Of a stretch of 64,000 nt of DNA, positions 51,144 through 59,336 are shown one piece after another. The position numbers and the translations under genes were made by a program. Under the pieces are notes generated by a model. The model was not told where the DNA came from. It saw only the letters and a program-made list of their open reading frames with translations, and ran no database searches. The DNA comes from NZQO01 sp964639255 (GTDB lineage: Bacteria; Bacteroidota; Bacteroidia; Flavobacteriales; Flavobacteriaceae), in contig CAZXDP010000006.1 in NCBI GenBank assembly GCA_964639255.1, positions 1-64,000 of the forward strand, in the 5' to 3' direction. Position 1 is the stretch's first letter. The number at the start of each line of letters is the position of its first letter.

Positions 51144-52697
51144 TTAAAGGTCGAACTTAATTCCCTGTGCCAGGGGAAGCTCTGTAGTGTAGTTAATGGT
51201 ATTTGTCTGTCTGCGCATATAAATTTTCCAGGCGTCGCTACCACTCTCACGACCGCCTCCCGTATCTTTCTCGCCGCCAAAAGCTCCGCCAATCTCGGCT
51301 CCTGAAGTACCGATATTTACATTGGCAATACCGCAGTCTGAACCGGCAACGCTCAAGAATCGCTCTGCTTCCCGCAAGTTGTTGGTCATAATGGCGCTTG
51401 ACAGACCTTGCTTTACCCCATTCTGTATGTCAATGGCATTTTCGACATCACCACTATACTTCAGTAAATATAAAATGGGGGCAAAAGTTTCATGTTGTAC
51501 GATTTCAAAATCGTTTTCCGCTTCGGCAATGGCAGGTTTTACATAACAGCCACTTTCAAAGCCTTCGCCCTCTAGTACGCCGCCTTCAACCAAGATATTT
51601 CCGCCTTCTTCCTTAACCTTAGTGAGCGCATCTTGGTACATTTGCACCGCATCTTTATCGATCAAAGGTCCTACGTGGTTATTTTCATCTAAGGGATTGC
51701 CAATCTTAATCTGCTTATATGCGTCTACAATGGCGTTCTTCACCTTATCGTAAATAGCTTCGTGGACGATAAGTCGGCGGGTCGAGGTACATCGCTGTCC
51801 GCAGGTACCAACCGCACCAAACACGGCGCCTATAACGGTCATTTTAATGTCGGCATCGGGCGTGACGATTATGGCGTTGTTGCCGCCCAGTTCCAACAAG
51901 GTTTTTCCAAGGCGCTCGGCCACGGTTTTTGCAACGATTTTTCCCATGCGGGTAGAGCCGGTAGCAGACACTAAAGGTATGCGACTATCGGTAGTCATAA
52001 ATTCGCCCACACGGTAATCGCCATTAATGAGGCAGGAAATACCTTCAGGCAAATTGTTCTTCTTAAACACACGTGCCGCAATTTTTTGGCAGGCAATACC
52101 GGTAAGCGGTGTTTTTTCAGATGGTTTCCAGATACACACATCGCCGCATACCCAAGCCAGTGCGGTGTTCCAGCTCCAAACCGCTACCGGGAAGTTGAAG
52201 GCAGAGATAATTCCCACTACCCCCAACGGATGGTATTGCTCGTACATACGGTGGCCTGGTCGCTCACTGTGCATGGTGAGACCGTGCAACTGACGCGAAA
52301 GACCTACGGCAAAATCGCATATATCGATCATTTCCTGAACTTCGCCCAATCCTTCTTGATAGCTCTTCCCCATTTCATAGGAAACCAACTTCCCTAGCGG
52401 TTCCTTCAAGCGGCGAAGCTCATCGTTGAACTGGCGAACGATCTCACCACGCTGTGGTGCCGGCATAACGCGCCAAGTCTTGAATGCCTGCGTCGCAGCA
52501 GTAATTACTTTTTCGTAATCGTCTTGGGTGGTGGTATTGACCCGTGCGATTTCCTTGCCATCCACCGGTGAGACGGAGGTTATTTCCTCGCCTCCGGCAT
52601 ACCATTGGGTGCCTGTTGAGGTGCCCTTATTGGTCTTTTCTATTTCTAATTGCTCTAATGCCTCTTCGATGCCGAAGCTGGTAGCTACTGTTGCCAT
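51144..52697 (-). CDS. ALDH7-type aldehyde dehydrogenase
   Basis: 517 residues. NAD-dependent aldehyde dehydrogenase resembling alpha-aminoadipic semialdehyde (piperideine-6-carboxylate) dehydrogenase of lysine breakdown. Catalytic Cys303 in GTCGQRCTSTRRL and Glu269 in LLELGGNNA, with cofactor-binding ISAFNFPVAVWSWN and SATGSTRMGK. The C-terminal segment AFGGEKDTGGGRESGSDAWK is typical of the ALDH7 branch. It appears to be a single-gene unit. Confidence 0.92.
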   Translation of the reverse strand: MATVATSFGIEEALEQLEIEKTNKGTSTGTQWYAGGEEITSVSPVDGKEIARVNTTTQDDYEKVITAATQAFKTWRVMPAPQRGEIVRQFNDELRRLKEPLGKLVSYEMGKSYQEGLGEVQEMIDICDFAVGLSRQLHGLTMHSERPGHRMYEQYHPLGVVGIISAFNFPVAVWSWNTALAWVCGDVCIWKPSEKTPLTGIACQKIAARVFKKNNLPEGISCLINGDYRVGEFMTTDSRIPLVSATGSTRMGKIVAKTVAERLGKTLLELGGNNAIIVTPDADIKMTVIGAVFGAVGTCGQRCTSTRRLIVHEAIYDKVKNAIVDAYKQIKIGNPLDENNHVGPLIDKDAVQMYQDALTKVKEEGGNILVEGGVLEGEGFESGCYVKPAIAEAENDFEIVQHETFAPILYLLKYSGDVENAIDIQNGVKQGLSSAIMTNNLREAERFLSVAGSDCGIANVNIGTSGAEIGGAFGGEKDTGGGRESGSDAWKIYMRRQTNTINYTTELPLAQGIKFDL

Positions 52698-52926
52698 GTT
52701 TCAATCAATTTTTTGTTCTCTGAATAATTGAACGCGAAGGTACGCATAAGCCGATAGAATAGGAAATGAATGCCCTATGGATTCCCAAGATGTTGTTGAA
52801 TAGATATCTAAATATGCATTGTACCGAAATAATGAAACGCGTAAACCCTCGCCTTTAAGTAAGAAATGATTGTGTGTAAGGAGGCCAGGAATGTATAAGA
52901 AACGAATAGCAGTTTCAATTTCTTTA

Positions 52927-53460
52927 TTAGGAAACGAACCGTTCGTCGGCTTCCATCACGTGGCCGCACTTATCACAGGTTCTTAATTCCTTTGAATTAT
53001 AAAAATGCTTGAAGTGTTTTAAAAAATCCTTTTCGATATCCTCTAGATCGAAATATACTTCGTAAAGCTTGTTGTTGCAATTTTCGCAAAACCAAAGGAG
53101 GCCATCTTTTGCTTGTAAGTTCTTCCGTTTTCGTTCTACCACCAAGCCTATGGAGTTTTCATACCGCACCGGACTGTGGGGTACCTTGGCAGGATGTAGG
53201 TACATATCTCCCGGACCCAATTTCATCGTTTTCTTTTCGCCACCCTCTTGAATGTGCACCTCTATCGTGCCTTCAAGTTGGTAAAAAAGCTCTTCTGTTT
53301 CATTGTAGTGGTAGTCCTTACGGGCATTGGGACCGGCGACAACCATGACTATGTAATCATCAGACTCCTTGTAGAGGTTTTTATTGCCTACGGGAGGCTT
53401 TAGGGTCTCACGGTTGTCCTCTACCCACTGATTCAAATTAAAAGGTTCTAAAATAGCCAT
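52927..53460 (-). CDS. 3-hydroxyanthranilate 3,4-dioxygenase
   Basis: 177 residues. A cupin that opens the ring of 3-hydroxyanthranilate in the kynurenine pathway, leading to quinolinate. Fe(II) ligands His51, Glu57 (in KDYHYNETEELFYQ) and His95 (in KVPHSPVRY) are present, and the bacterial C-terminal rubredoxin-like iron site is intact (Cys125, Cys128, Cys162, Cys165). No other kynurenine gene lies in the window. Confidence 0.95.
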   Translation of the reverse strand: MAILEPFNLNQWVEDNRETLKPPVGNKNLYKESDDYIVMVVAGPNARKDYHYNETEELFYQLEGTIEVHIQEGGEKKTMKLGPGDMYLHPAKVPHSPVRYENSIGLVVERKRKNLQAKDGLLWFCENCNNKLYEVYFDLEDIEKDFLKHFKHFYNSKELRTCDKCGHVMEADERFVS

Positions 53461-53519
53461 AGCCGTACTTTTTCGTTTTTATAAAAATACGGCAAAAGCT
53501 ACGAACTTAAAAGGAGGAG

Positions 53520-54023
53520 TTATTTTTTATAGAACAATTGTGTAAAGTAGTAATGACCCTTGTCGTTCTTGAGAACGCCAAAGCCCGAATGGGTATAATC
53601 TCCCTCTATAATGGTTCGGTGGGCATCGCTGTTGAGCCAAGCGTTTACCAGTTTTTGGGCAGTGTCGTAACCAAAGGCAACATTTTCGCCCACTGTCTTG
53701 GCACCTTGTTGTCTCAACGCGCTGGAGCGTACCCCAAAATTATCGTGGCTTATCTGCTCTACATCGATCATGTACTGGGTGTGGTCTACCGCATAAGCAG
53801 AGGCGTACTGTTGGTCTTTCTTGATTTCAGAAAGGCCTAGTGAAGCCCGATGTGCATTGACCAAGTCTAAAATTTCTTGGGCCATCTGCCAATCGGTTTC
53901 ATTGGCTAGGTTAAGATTGATTGTGTAATTGGTGTCTTCTGGAGCGACTCCCTCATCTTTCTGACAAGAGGTTACTAGACACATTAAGGCCATTGCCAGG
54001 AGGCTGGTTTTTAGTAGGTTCAT
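53520..54023 (-). CDS. CAP-domain lipoprotein
   Basis: 167 residues from the ATG at 54023 (MNLLKTSLLAMALMCLVTSC), with a lipobox at Cys20; a longer in-frame ATG at 54131 lies upstream of the promoter box. The CAP/SCP-like domain spans about 45-165: ILDLVNAHRASLGLSEI, HTQYMIDVEQISHDNF, VGENVAFGYDTAQKLVNAWLNSDAH, GFGVLKNDKGHYYFTQLF. Bacterial CAP proteins may act in envelope or sporulation-type processes; the activity is unknown. Confidence 0.88.
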   Translation of the reverse strand: MNLLKTSLLAMALMCLVTSCQKDEGVAPEDTNYTINLNLANETDWQMAQEILDLVNAHRASLGLSEIKKDQQYASAYAVDHTQYMIDVEQISHDNFGVRSSALRQQGAKTVGENVAFGYDTAQKLVNAWLNSDAHRTIIEGDYTHSGFGVLKNDKGHYYFTQLFYKK

Positions 54024-54061
54024 AAGCGGGGGGGCATCAAATTTGGGGCATGATGCTGATT

Positions 54062-54069
54062 CAAATATA
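54062..54069 (-). promoter_or_regulatory. -7 promoter box of the CAP lipoprotein gene
   Basis: The minus strand reads TATATTTG, an exact match, 38 nt upstream of the ATG at 54023. It excludes the longer start at 54131. Confidence 0.6.
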
Positions 54070-54228
54070 GGAAAAAATCTTACAAAAAATACACTTAATC
54101 GAATTATTAATGCATTTCGTCGATGTTTCAAATATCTATTGTAGGAATTTTAGAAAGAAAAAAGGGCGCAGACGGTAGCAAAATAGGCAGTTTTCCGTTA
54201 TCTTAGTGAAATTAAAATTCAATTCAGA

Positions 54229-55311
54229 ATGACTAAAATTTTAACATTTTTTACCGGATGTTTATTAGTGCTAAGCTGCCAAAACGGTGAAAATAACGCA
54301 CCAGAACCAACCCCGAACAAGGTTGAATCTTCTAAAACAGTCAATCAAAATGGTGCTTTTGGCATCGTAATTCACGGCGGTGCCGGCACAATTCTAAAAG
54401 AAAACATGAGCGATTCGCTCGAGGCCGCCTACAAGCAAAAGCTGGAAGAGGCCATTCGCACCGGTCATGAGATATTAAAAAATGGCGGTACTGCTATGGA
54501 GGCCGTGACCAAGACCATTAACGTTATGGAAGATTCGCCGCTCTTTAACGCAGGTAAAGGGGCCGTTTTCACGCACGAGGGCACCAATGAGCTGGACGCT
54601 TCGGTTATGGATGGCGCTACGCTTAATGCAGGTGCGGTGGCTGGCGTTACGCGTATTAAAAATCCGATAGATCTCGCATTGGCCGTTATGAACGATTCTC
54701 CCCACGTGATGCTTTACGGCGAGGGTGCCCAGAATTTTGCACAAGAGCAAGGTTTCGAACTAGTCGACCCTTCTTATTTCTATACCGAGAACCGCTTTCG
54801 ATCGCTCCAACGCATCAAGGACCGAGAAAAAACGGAGCTGGACCACGATGCCAAGATTTCTTTTTCGGAAGATCCTTATATAAAAGATTCCAAATTTGGA
54901 ACTGTGGGTTGTGCGGCTCTCGACAAGAATGGGAATTTGGCCGCGGGAACCTCTACCGGTGGCATGACCAACAAACGCTGGAACCGAATTGGCGACGCTC
55001 CCATAATCGGCGCCGGAACCTATGCGAACAACGCTACCTGCGCGGTTTCCTCAACGGGCTGGGGCGAGTACTTTATTCGCGCCATGGTAGCCTACGATAT
55101 TTCGGCCTTGATGCAGTACACGGGCGCCACTTTGCAGGAGGCAGCTCAAGAGGTGATTCAGAAAAAAGTGCCCGAATTAGGTGGAGATGGGGGCATTATC
55201 GCCATCGACAAGGAAGGGAATGTATCGATGGAATTCAACACCGCCGGGATGTACCGCGCCCATATGAATGCAGATGGCAACCTAACCATTGGTATCTATC
55301 AAGAAAATTAA
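54229..55311 (+). CDS. Isoaspartyl peptidase / L-asparaginase lipoprotein
   Basis: 360 residues. N-terminal nucleophile hydrolase: HGGAGTI near residue 50, NAGKGAVFTHEGTNELDASVMDG, and the self-cleavage site with nucleophile Thr225 in SKFGTVGCAALD, followed by AAGTSTGGMTNKRWNR. The precursor is cut into alpha and beta chains; it removes isoaspartyl residues from damaged peptides and hydrolyses asparagine. The lipobox (LVLSC, Cys17) places it in the envelope. A TATCTTAG box at 54199-54206 may be its promoter. Confidence 0.93.
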   Translation: MTKILTFFTGCLLVLSCQNGENNAPEPTPNKVESSKTVNQNGAFGIVIHGGAGTILKENMSDSLEAAYKQKLEEAIRTGHEILKNGGTAMEAVTKTINVMEDSPLFNAGKGAVFTHEGTNELDASVMDGATLNAGAVAGVTRIKNPIDLALAVMNDSPHVMLYGEGAQNFAQEQGFELVDPSYFYTENRFRSLQRIKDREKTELDHDAKISFSEDPYIKDSKFGTVGCAALDKNGNLAAGTSTGGMTNKRWNRIGDAPIIGAGTYANNATCAVSSTGWGEYFIRAMVAYDISALMQYTGATLQEAAQEVIQKKVPELGGDGGIIAIDKEGNVSMEFNTAGMYRAHMNADGNLTIGIYQEN

Positions 55312-55313
55312 TA

Positions 55314-55616
55314 GTGACGCCTCCCTATTTTGCTGTGATCTTTACGAACGAGCAGAGCGACGCACTCGATGGCTATGAAGAAATGGCCGTTGAAATGGAG
55401 CGCTTAGCAAAACTACAACCTGGATTTTTGGGAATGGATTCCGTACGTAACGGTTTGGGCATTACGGTGAGTTATTGGAAGACCGAGGCCGACATTGCCA
55501 AATGGAAAGCAGAGGTAAATCACCAACTGGCCCAAAAATTGGGTCGAGAGCGGTGGTATTCAAACTATACTATTCGTATTTGCGAAGTAAAGCGCGATTA
55601 TTCTTTTGAACGCTAG
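55314..55616 (+). CDS. ABM-domain (antibiotic biosynthesis monooxygenase-like) protein
   Basis: 100 residues from a GTG at 55314, 2 nt after the upstream stop codon. Ferredoxin-like ABM fold: YFAVIFTNEQSDALDGYEEM, LAKLQPGFLGMDSVRNG, GITVSYWKTEADIAKWK, WYSNYTIRICEVKRDYSF. Such proteins dimerise; some are heme-degrading or quinol monooxygenases, others have no known activity. The frame stays open far upstream in the peptidase gene, but sequence there is meaningless. Its stop lies 1 nt from the opposing gene. Confidence 0.82.
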   Translation: MTPPYFAVIFTNEQSDALDGYEEMAVEMERLAKLQPGFLGMDSVRNGLGITVSYWKTEADIAKWKAEVNHQLAQKLGRERWYSNYTIRICEVKRDYSFER

Positions 55617-55617
55617 C

Positions 55618-56142
55618 CTAGCGCAAGGGATAGCCTTTGGCCGCCCACCAAGGATGCACTTCTATCTCTAACCTGCCTGCACGAACCATAGGGTCTAGGC
55701 TTGCCAGACTGTCTGCCATTTTTTGCGTAGGTACGTTATAGATGGTGATGCCCCGAATGTCCCCATCATCACCAAACGGACCCGAGATATCGGCATAGCC
55801 CAGTTTGTACATGCGACCAAGATGCTCTAAATGTAGTTTCTGGAGGGAATCAGATTCCGCCTTGTTCTGTGAGCGGTTCTTTCCTTTTTTCAGGAATACC
55901 ATAAAATATTGCTGCATTAAAATGGTATCGCCTGTTTCGGTATCTACGTAGTCAAATATTTGATACCCTTTTTCGATTAGTTCTTGCTTTTGACGAGTGG
56001 CCGATTTCTCCCACAATTCATCTGTTACCACAGCAGGGTCATCGGCATCAGAAGTTGATTCGTTAGAATTTCCGGGGGAATTTCCATCGCAGGCGAGAAA
56101 CAAACTCGTCGCCATAACTAAAAAGATAAATTTAGTTCGCAT
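55618..56142 (-). CDS. Lipoprotein with YciI-like domain
   Basis: 174 residues. Lipobox FLAC (Cys18), an acidic linker, then a YciI-like ferredoxin fold (about 75-170): QQYFMVFLKKGKNRSQN, LHLEHLGRMYKLGYADISGPFGDDGDIRGITIYN, SLDPMVRAGRLEIEVHPWW. The His/Asp pair of YciI appears in LHLEHL and LDPM. YciI proteins are usually cytoplasmic; an envelope form is less common. It overlaps the CYTH gene upstream by 11 nt. Confidence 0.83.
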   Translation of the reverse strand: MRTKFIFLVMATSLFLACDGNSPGNSNESTSDADDPAVVTDELWEKSATRQKQELIEKGYQIFDYVDTETGDTILMQQYFMVFLKKGKNRSQNKAESDSLQKLHLEHLGRMYKLGYADISGPFGDDGDIRGITIYNVPTQKMADSLASLDPMVRAGRLEIEVHPWWAAKGYPLR

Positions 56143-56611
56143 CTTTCCAATTTTTAAAAGGGTTCTTACTTAATTGCGAATTATAATAGCGTTGCTGTCC
56201 CGTTATTTCTTCTCCTAGCCAAGCCGGCTTCTCAAATAGCTCGTTTTCTTGTCTCAGCTCAATTTCCGCCACCACCAAACCGGCATTCTCTCCCTCAAAT
56301 TCGTCCACCTCGAACGTATGCCGTCCGCATTTTACCTCGTAGCGCGTTTTGGTAAGGGCGCCGGGTTCGCAAAGTTGCAATAAATCTGTGGCTTCCTGAA
56401 GGGTAATTTGTTTTTCCCACTCAAAGCGCGTGGTGCCAGTTTTATTTCCCAAACCCTTCACGGTAATGAATCCGTCATTTCCCTGAATGCGAATGCGTAC
56501 CGTACGTTCGGGATGGGTGTTCAAAAAGCCTTGTACGATTTTCTTTGACGCAAAGGCTTCCAACTTATAGGCATTGGAGCGGACCAAAAATTTTCGTTCA
56601 ATTTCAACCAT
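56132..56611 (-). CDS. CYTH-domain protein (triphosphate tunnel metalloenzyme)
   Basis: 159 residues. It begins MVEIERKFLV, the ExExK motif at the mouth of the triphosphate tunnel, followed by TVRIRIQGNDGFITVKG, FEWEKQI, and EVDEFEGENAGLVVAEIEL with the metal-binding acidic residues. Likely hydrolyses inorganic tripolyphosphate or a nucleoside triphosphate. Overlaps the YciI-like lipoprotein gene. Confidence 0.9.
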   Translation of the reverse strand: MVEIERKFLVRSNAYKLEAFASKKIVQGFLNTHPERTVRIRIQGNDGFITVKGLGNKTGTTRFEWEKQITLQEATDLLQLCEPGALTKTRYEVKCGRHTFEVDEFEGENAGLVVAEIELRQENELFEKPAWLGEEITGQQRYYNSQLSKNPFKNWKDAN

Positions 56612-56659
56612 ACCGAAGCAATTGCCTGGTAAAGCTACTAACTTTTCAGGTAAGAGTTA

Positions 56660-57313
56660 TTATCTGGCCGCTGCGATTGTTTTTATTTCATCGGAAGAGA
56701 TGCGGCCCGAGGCGGGTTTACTCTCTGAAAGCACCAGCATTGCCTTGGCGATGGTCTCGGGGTGGATCATTTCATACCGCTTCGGAATTAAAAACTTGAA
56801 GGCGCGTGCAACTAGTTGCGCCAAATGTTCGCCGGTGCGCTTTTCCGAGCGGTTACCTCCCATGAGCGATGGCTGTAATACATACGTATATGGAATTTGA
56901 AGCGCCAGCACATCGCGCTCCATTTCACCTTTCACCTTATTGTAGAAGATACGGCTATCGGGATTGGCCCCCATAGCCGAAACCACCGCAAACGTGTCGA
57001 TACCGTTCTTCTTTGCCAAGCGTGCCGCTGATACTGGAATACCGTAATCAATTCGCTTATACATTTCTTGGTCGGGTGTTTTGGCCTTGGTAGTACCTAC
57101 GGTACAAAAAACCGCATCCCCTTTAAATAATTCCCCATAATTTTCCAATTGGAATAAATCGATGAGATGCTCTTCAATTTTTGGGTGGTTCACCTGGGGC
57201 GAGCGTCGTGAGAAGAGAACCACCTTAATTATTGTGTCATCCTGTAGCAACAAGTTGAGCAGATGACCTCCCACGAGACCTGTAGCACCTAGGAGAATGA
57301 CCGTTTTTTTCAT
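56660..57313 (-). CDS. NAD(P)-binding oxidoreductase, HTATIP2/YbjT-like
   Basis: 218 residues from the ATG at 57313 (MKKTVILLGATGLVGGH); a longer in-frame ATG at 57463 would begin inside the divergent dinB gene. Rossmann motif GATGLVGGHLL at 9-19, then VVLFSRR, FCTVGTT, VVSAMGANPDS, and YNKVKGEME with the YxxxK-type Tyr/Lys. Atypical short-chain dehydrogenase, substrate unknown. Confidence 0.88.
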   Translation of the reverse strand: MKKTVILLGATGLVGGHLLNLLLQDDTIIKVVLFSRRSPQVNHPKIEEHLIDLFQLENYGELFKGDAVFCTVGTTKAKTPDQEMYKRIDYGIPVSAARLAKKNGIDTFAVVSAMGANPDSRIFYNKVKGEMERDVLALQIPYTYVLQPSLMGGNRSEKRTGEHLAQLVARAFKFLIPKRYEMIHPETIAKAMLVLSESKPASGRISSDEIKTIAAAR

Positions 57314-57364
57314 AGCAAAAATTTTAAAATAGGACGAGGATGGCTGTTTGCCTTTTAAAGGTAC

Positions 57365-57372
57365 TAATTTTG
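57365..57372 (+). promoter_or_regulatory. -7 promoter box of dinB
   Basis: TAATTTTG, an exact match. A TACCTTTA box on the minus strand at 57356-57363 is next to it and may serve the divergent gene at 56660. A start at 57377 would be inside the expected initiation region, which favours the ATG at 57389. Confidence 0.5.
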
Positions 57373-57388
57373 TAGCATGCAGGAACCA

Positions 57389-58477
57389 ATGGCACCCCGT
57401 AAAATCATCCACGTAGATATGGATGCCTTCTATGCTTCGGTAGAGCAGCTGGACCACCCCCACCTTCGGGGTAAGCCCATTGCTGTGGGTGGGAGCAGCG
57501 CCCGAGGAGTCGTCGCGGCTGCAAGCTATGAGGCACGAAAGTTTGGCGTGCGCTCGGCCATGAGCGGTACGTTGGCCCGCAAGCTCTGTCCGGACCTGAT
57601 TTTTGTGAAGACCCGGTTTGACCGCTACCGAGAGGTTTCGGCCAAAATACGAGCCATTTTTTTTGAATATACCGATCTTGTGGAACCACTCTCGCTAGAC
57701 GAGGCTTATCTGGATGTAACAGAGAACAAGAAGGGCAATCCCAGCGCCAGTCTAATCGCTATGGAAATACGTGAAAAGATAAAGGCAGAAACCGGTCTCA
57801 ATGCATCGGCAGGAATAAGCGTCAACAAGTTCGTGGCCAAAGTGGCCAGTGATGTTAACAAGCCCAACGGACAAAAAACCATTCCGCCCGAAGCGGTACT
57901 CGAATTTTTGGAGCAGTTGGACATCAAGAAATTTTATGGCGTGGGGAAGGTCACGAAGGAAAAAATGTACCGCCATGGCATCTTTACAGGAGCAGATCTA
58001 AAAAAGAAACCGCTTGCCTATCTAGAAGAACATTTTGGAAAGAGCGGTTCTTATTACTACAATATTGTGCGGGGCATTCATAACAGCCCTGTAAAGCCCG
58101 AGCGTACTCGAAAATCGCTCGCCGCTGAACGCACGTTCTCCGAGAACATTTCCTCCGAGATATTTATGGTCGAGCGTTTGGCAGACATAGCCGCAGAGGT
58201 AGAGCGGCGCTTACAAAAAAACAAACTTGCAGGCCGAACCATTACCCTAAAGATAAAATATAGCGATTTTACCATACAAACGCGCAGCAAGACCCTTTCT
58301 GTTTACGTTTCCCAAAAAGAGTTGCTGTTAGAGCACGTTAAAGATTTGTTATTTCAAGAAGGAATGAAAGATTCGGTACGTTTGTTGGGAATTTCTTTAT
58401 CAAACCTTAATAACGAAAAGAAAGGTGCTTCCTCTTCAGAAGAAAGCATTGACGTTCAACTTAAATTTCTGTTCTAA
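57389..58477 (+). CDS. dinB: DNA polymerase IV (Y family)
   Basis: 362 residues from MAPRKIIHVDMDAFYASVEQ (ATG at 57377 is the alternative). Translesion polymerase: catalytic HVDMDAFYASVE and LSLDEAYLDVTE supply the metal-binding acids, AASYEARKFGVRSAM follows the fingers, and the little-finger domain covers about 240-350. The extreme C-terminus (SSSEESIDVQLKFLF) has a QLKFLF end resembling a beta-clamp-binding motif. No LexA-type operator seen. Confidence 0.95.
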   Translation: MAPRKIIHVDMDAFYASVEQLDHPHLRGKPIAVGGSSARGVVAAASYEARKFGVRSAMSGTLARKLCPDLIFVKTRFDRYREVSAKIRAIFFEYTDLVEPLSLDEAYLDVTENKKGNPSASLIAMEIREKIKAETGLNASAGISVNKFVAKVASDVNKPNGQKTIPPEAVLEFLEQLDIKKFYGVGKVTKEKMYRHGIFTGADLKKKPLAYLEEHFGKSGSYYYNIVRGIHNSPVKPERTRKSLAAERTFSENISSEIFMVERLADIAAEVERRLQKNKLAGRTITLKIKYSDFTIQTRSKTLSVYVSQKELLLEHVKDLLFQEGMKDSVRLLGISLSNLNNEKKGASSSEESIDVQLKFLF

Positions 58478-58534
58478 CTATATGCAGCATCGCTACTTTT
58501 TCAGTATTTTATTAATCTAAAAACCTTCACGATC

Positions 58535-59299
58535 ATGAAATTAGTAGCCCAATGCACCGTCTTCCTTTTTATGGCCCTTGGCCTTGTAGCCTGTAAAGAC
58601 AAAGAAACCCAAACGCACATTCCAGATGAGGATTTTGCGCTAACACAGCCTGAAACCGAAATTGCTCCCGACTTTCTATACGTAAGTGCACCCAGCGGAC
58701 TCACCCTCCGGGAACACAACAATGTGAATAGCGAAAAATTGGCCGTGATGCCCTATGGTACAAAAGTAAAGGTTGTGACGCCAGAAACCCGCGAAACCAT
58801 GACTGTTGGAGGTATTAAGGGGGGAATGCATGAGGTGGAATTCAACCATAAAACAGGATATGCCTTCAACGGATACCTTTCTCGTTTTTTTCCTCCGGAA
58901 GAAGATATGAAACCAAAGGCATACGCCGATGCGCTCAAGGAACAGTACCCGAAGGTTAGCTATTCTGAAACTACCGGCGGCACCGCCAGCAATCCTTCAA
59001 ACACCATGGTACTCTCCCTCCCTACAAGCCGTTGGCACGAAGCCTTTTTTATCGCTACGGAACTTTACAATATTCCGAAAAATTTCGCCTTCCCCGATCC
59101 CAAGGGAAGTCCAACCGAAACGGTACAGGATACTAAAAAACCAAATAAGGTACAACGAAGCGAACTCATTGTTACCCGAAACGACGACCAATTGTCGAAA
59201 GTAGAATATTATTACGCCACCGAAGGTTATGGATATACTGTTACCATTACCCAAGAAAATGGCGCGATGGTATTGAAACGCACCGAAACAGCACAGTAG
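58535..59299 (+). CDS. SH3-domain lipoprotein
   Basis: 254 residues. Lipobox LVAC (Cys20), a bacterial SH3 domain at about 48-110 (LYVSAPSGLTLREHNNVNSEKLAVMPYGTKVKV-type sequence, with GYAFNGYLSRFF at its end), then a beta-rich C-terminal region. Bacterial SH3 domains often bind peptidoglycan, suggesting a cell-envelope role. Ends at a strong terminator. Confidence 0.85.
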   Translation: MKLVAQCTVFLFMALGLVACKDKETQTHIPDEDFALTQPETEIAPDFLYVSAPSGLTLREHNNVNSEKLAVMPYGTKVKVVTPETRETMTVGGIKGGMHEVEFNHKTGYAFNGYLSRFFPPEEDMKPKAYADALKEQYPKVSYSETTGGTASNPSNTMVLSLPTSRWHEAFFIATELYNIPKNFAFPDPKGSPTETVQDTKKPNKVQRSELIVTRNDDQLSKVEYYYATEGYGYTVTITQENGAMVLKRTETAQ

Positions 59300-59306
59300 T
59301 GCAAAG

Positions 59307-59336
59307 AGCCCTCGAAGTATTTCGAGGGCTTTTTTT
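59307..59336 (+). terminator. Rho-independent terminator
   Basis: AGCCCTCGAA (59307-59316) pairs perfectly with TTCGAGGGCT (59321-59330), loop GTAT, followed by a T tract. Confidence 0.92.

Noticed and set aside
52698..52926. Hidden gene or RNA in the 229-nt spacer
   Set aside because: No open frame with a family motif, no tRNA-like cloverleaf and no strong hairpin.
54909..55313. Upstream extension of the ABM frame into the peptidase gene
   Set aside because: The extension is an out-of-frame reading of the peptidase; domain sequence begins only at the GTG at 55314.
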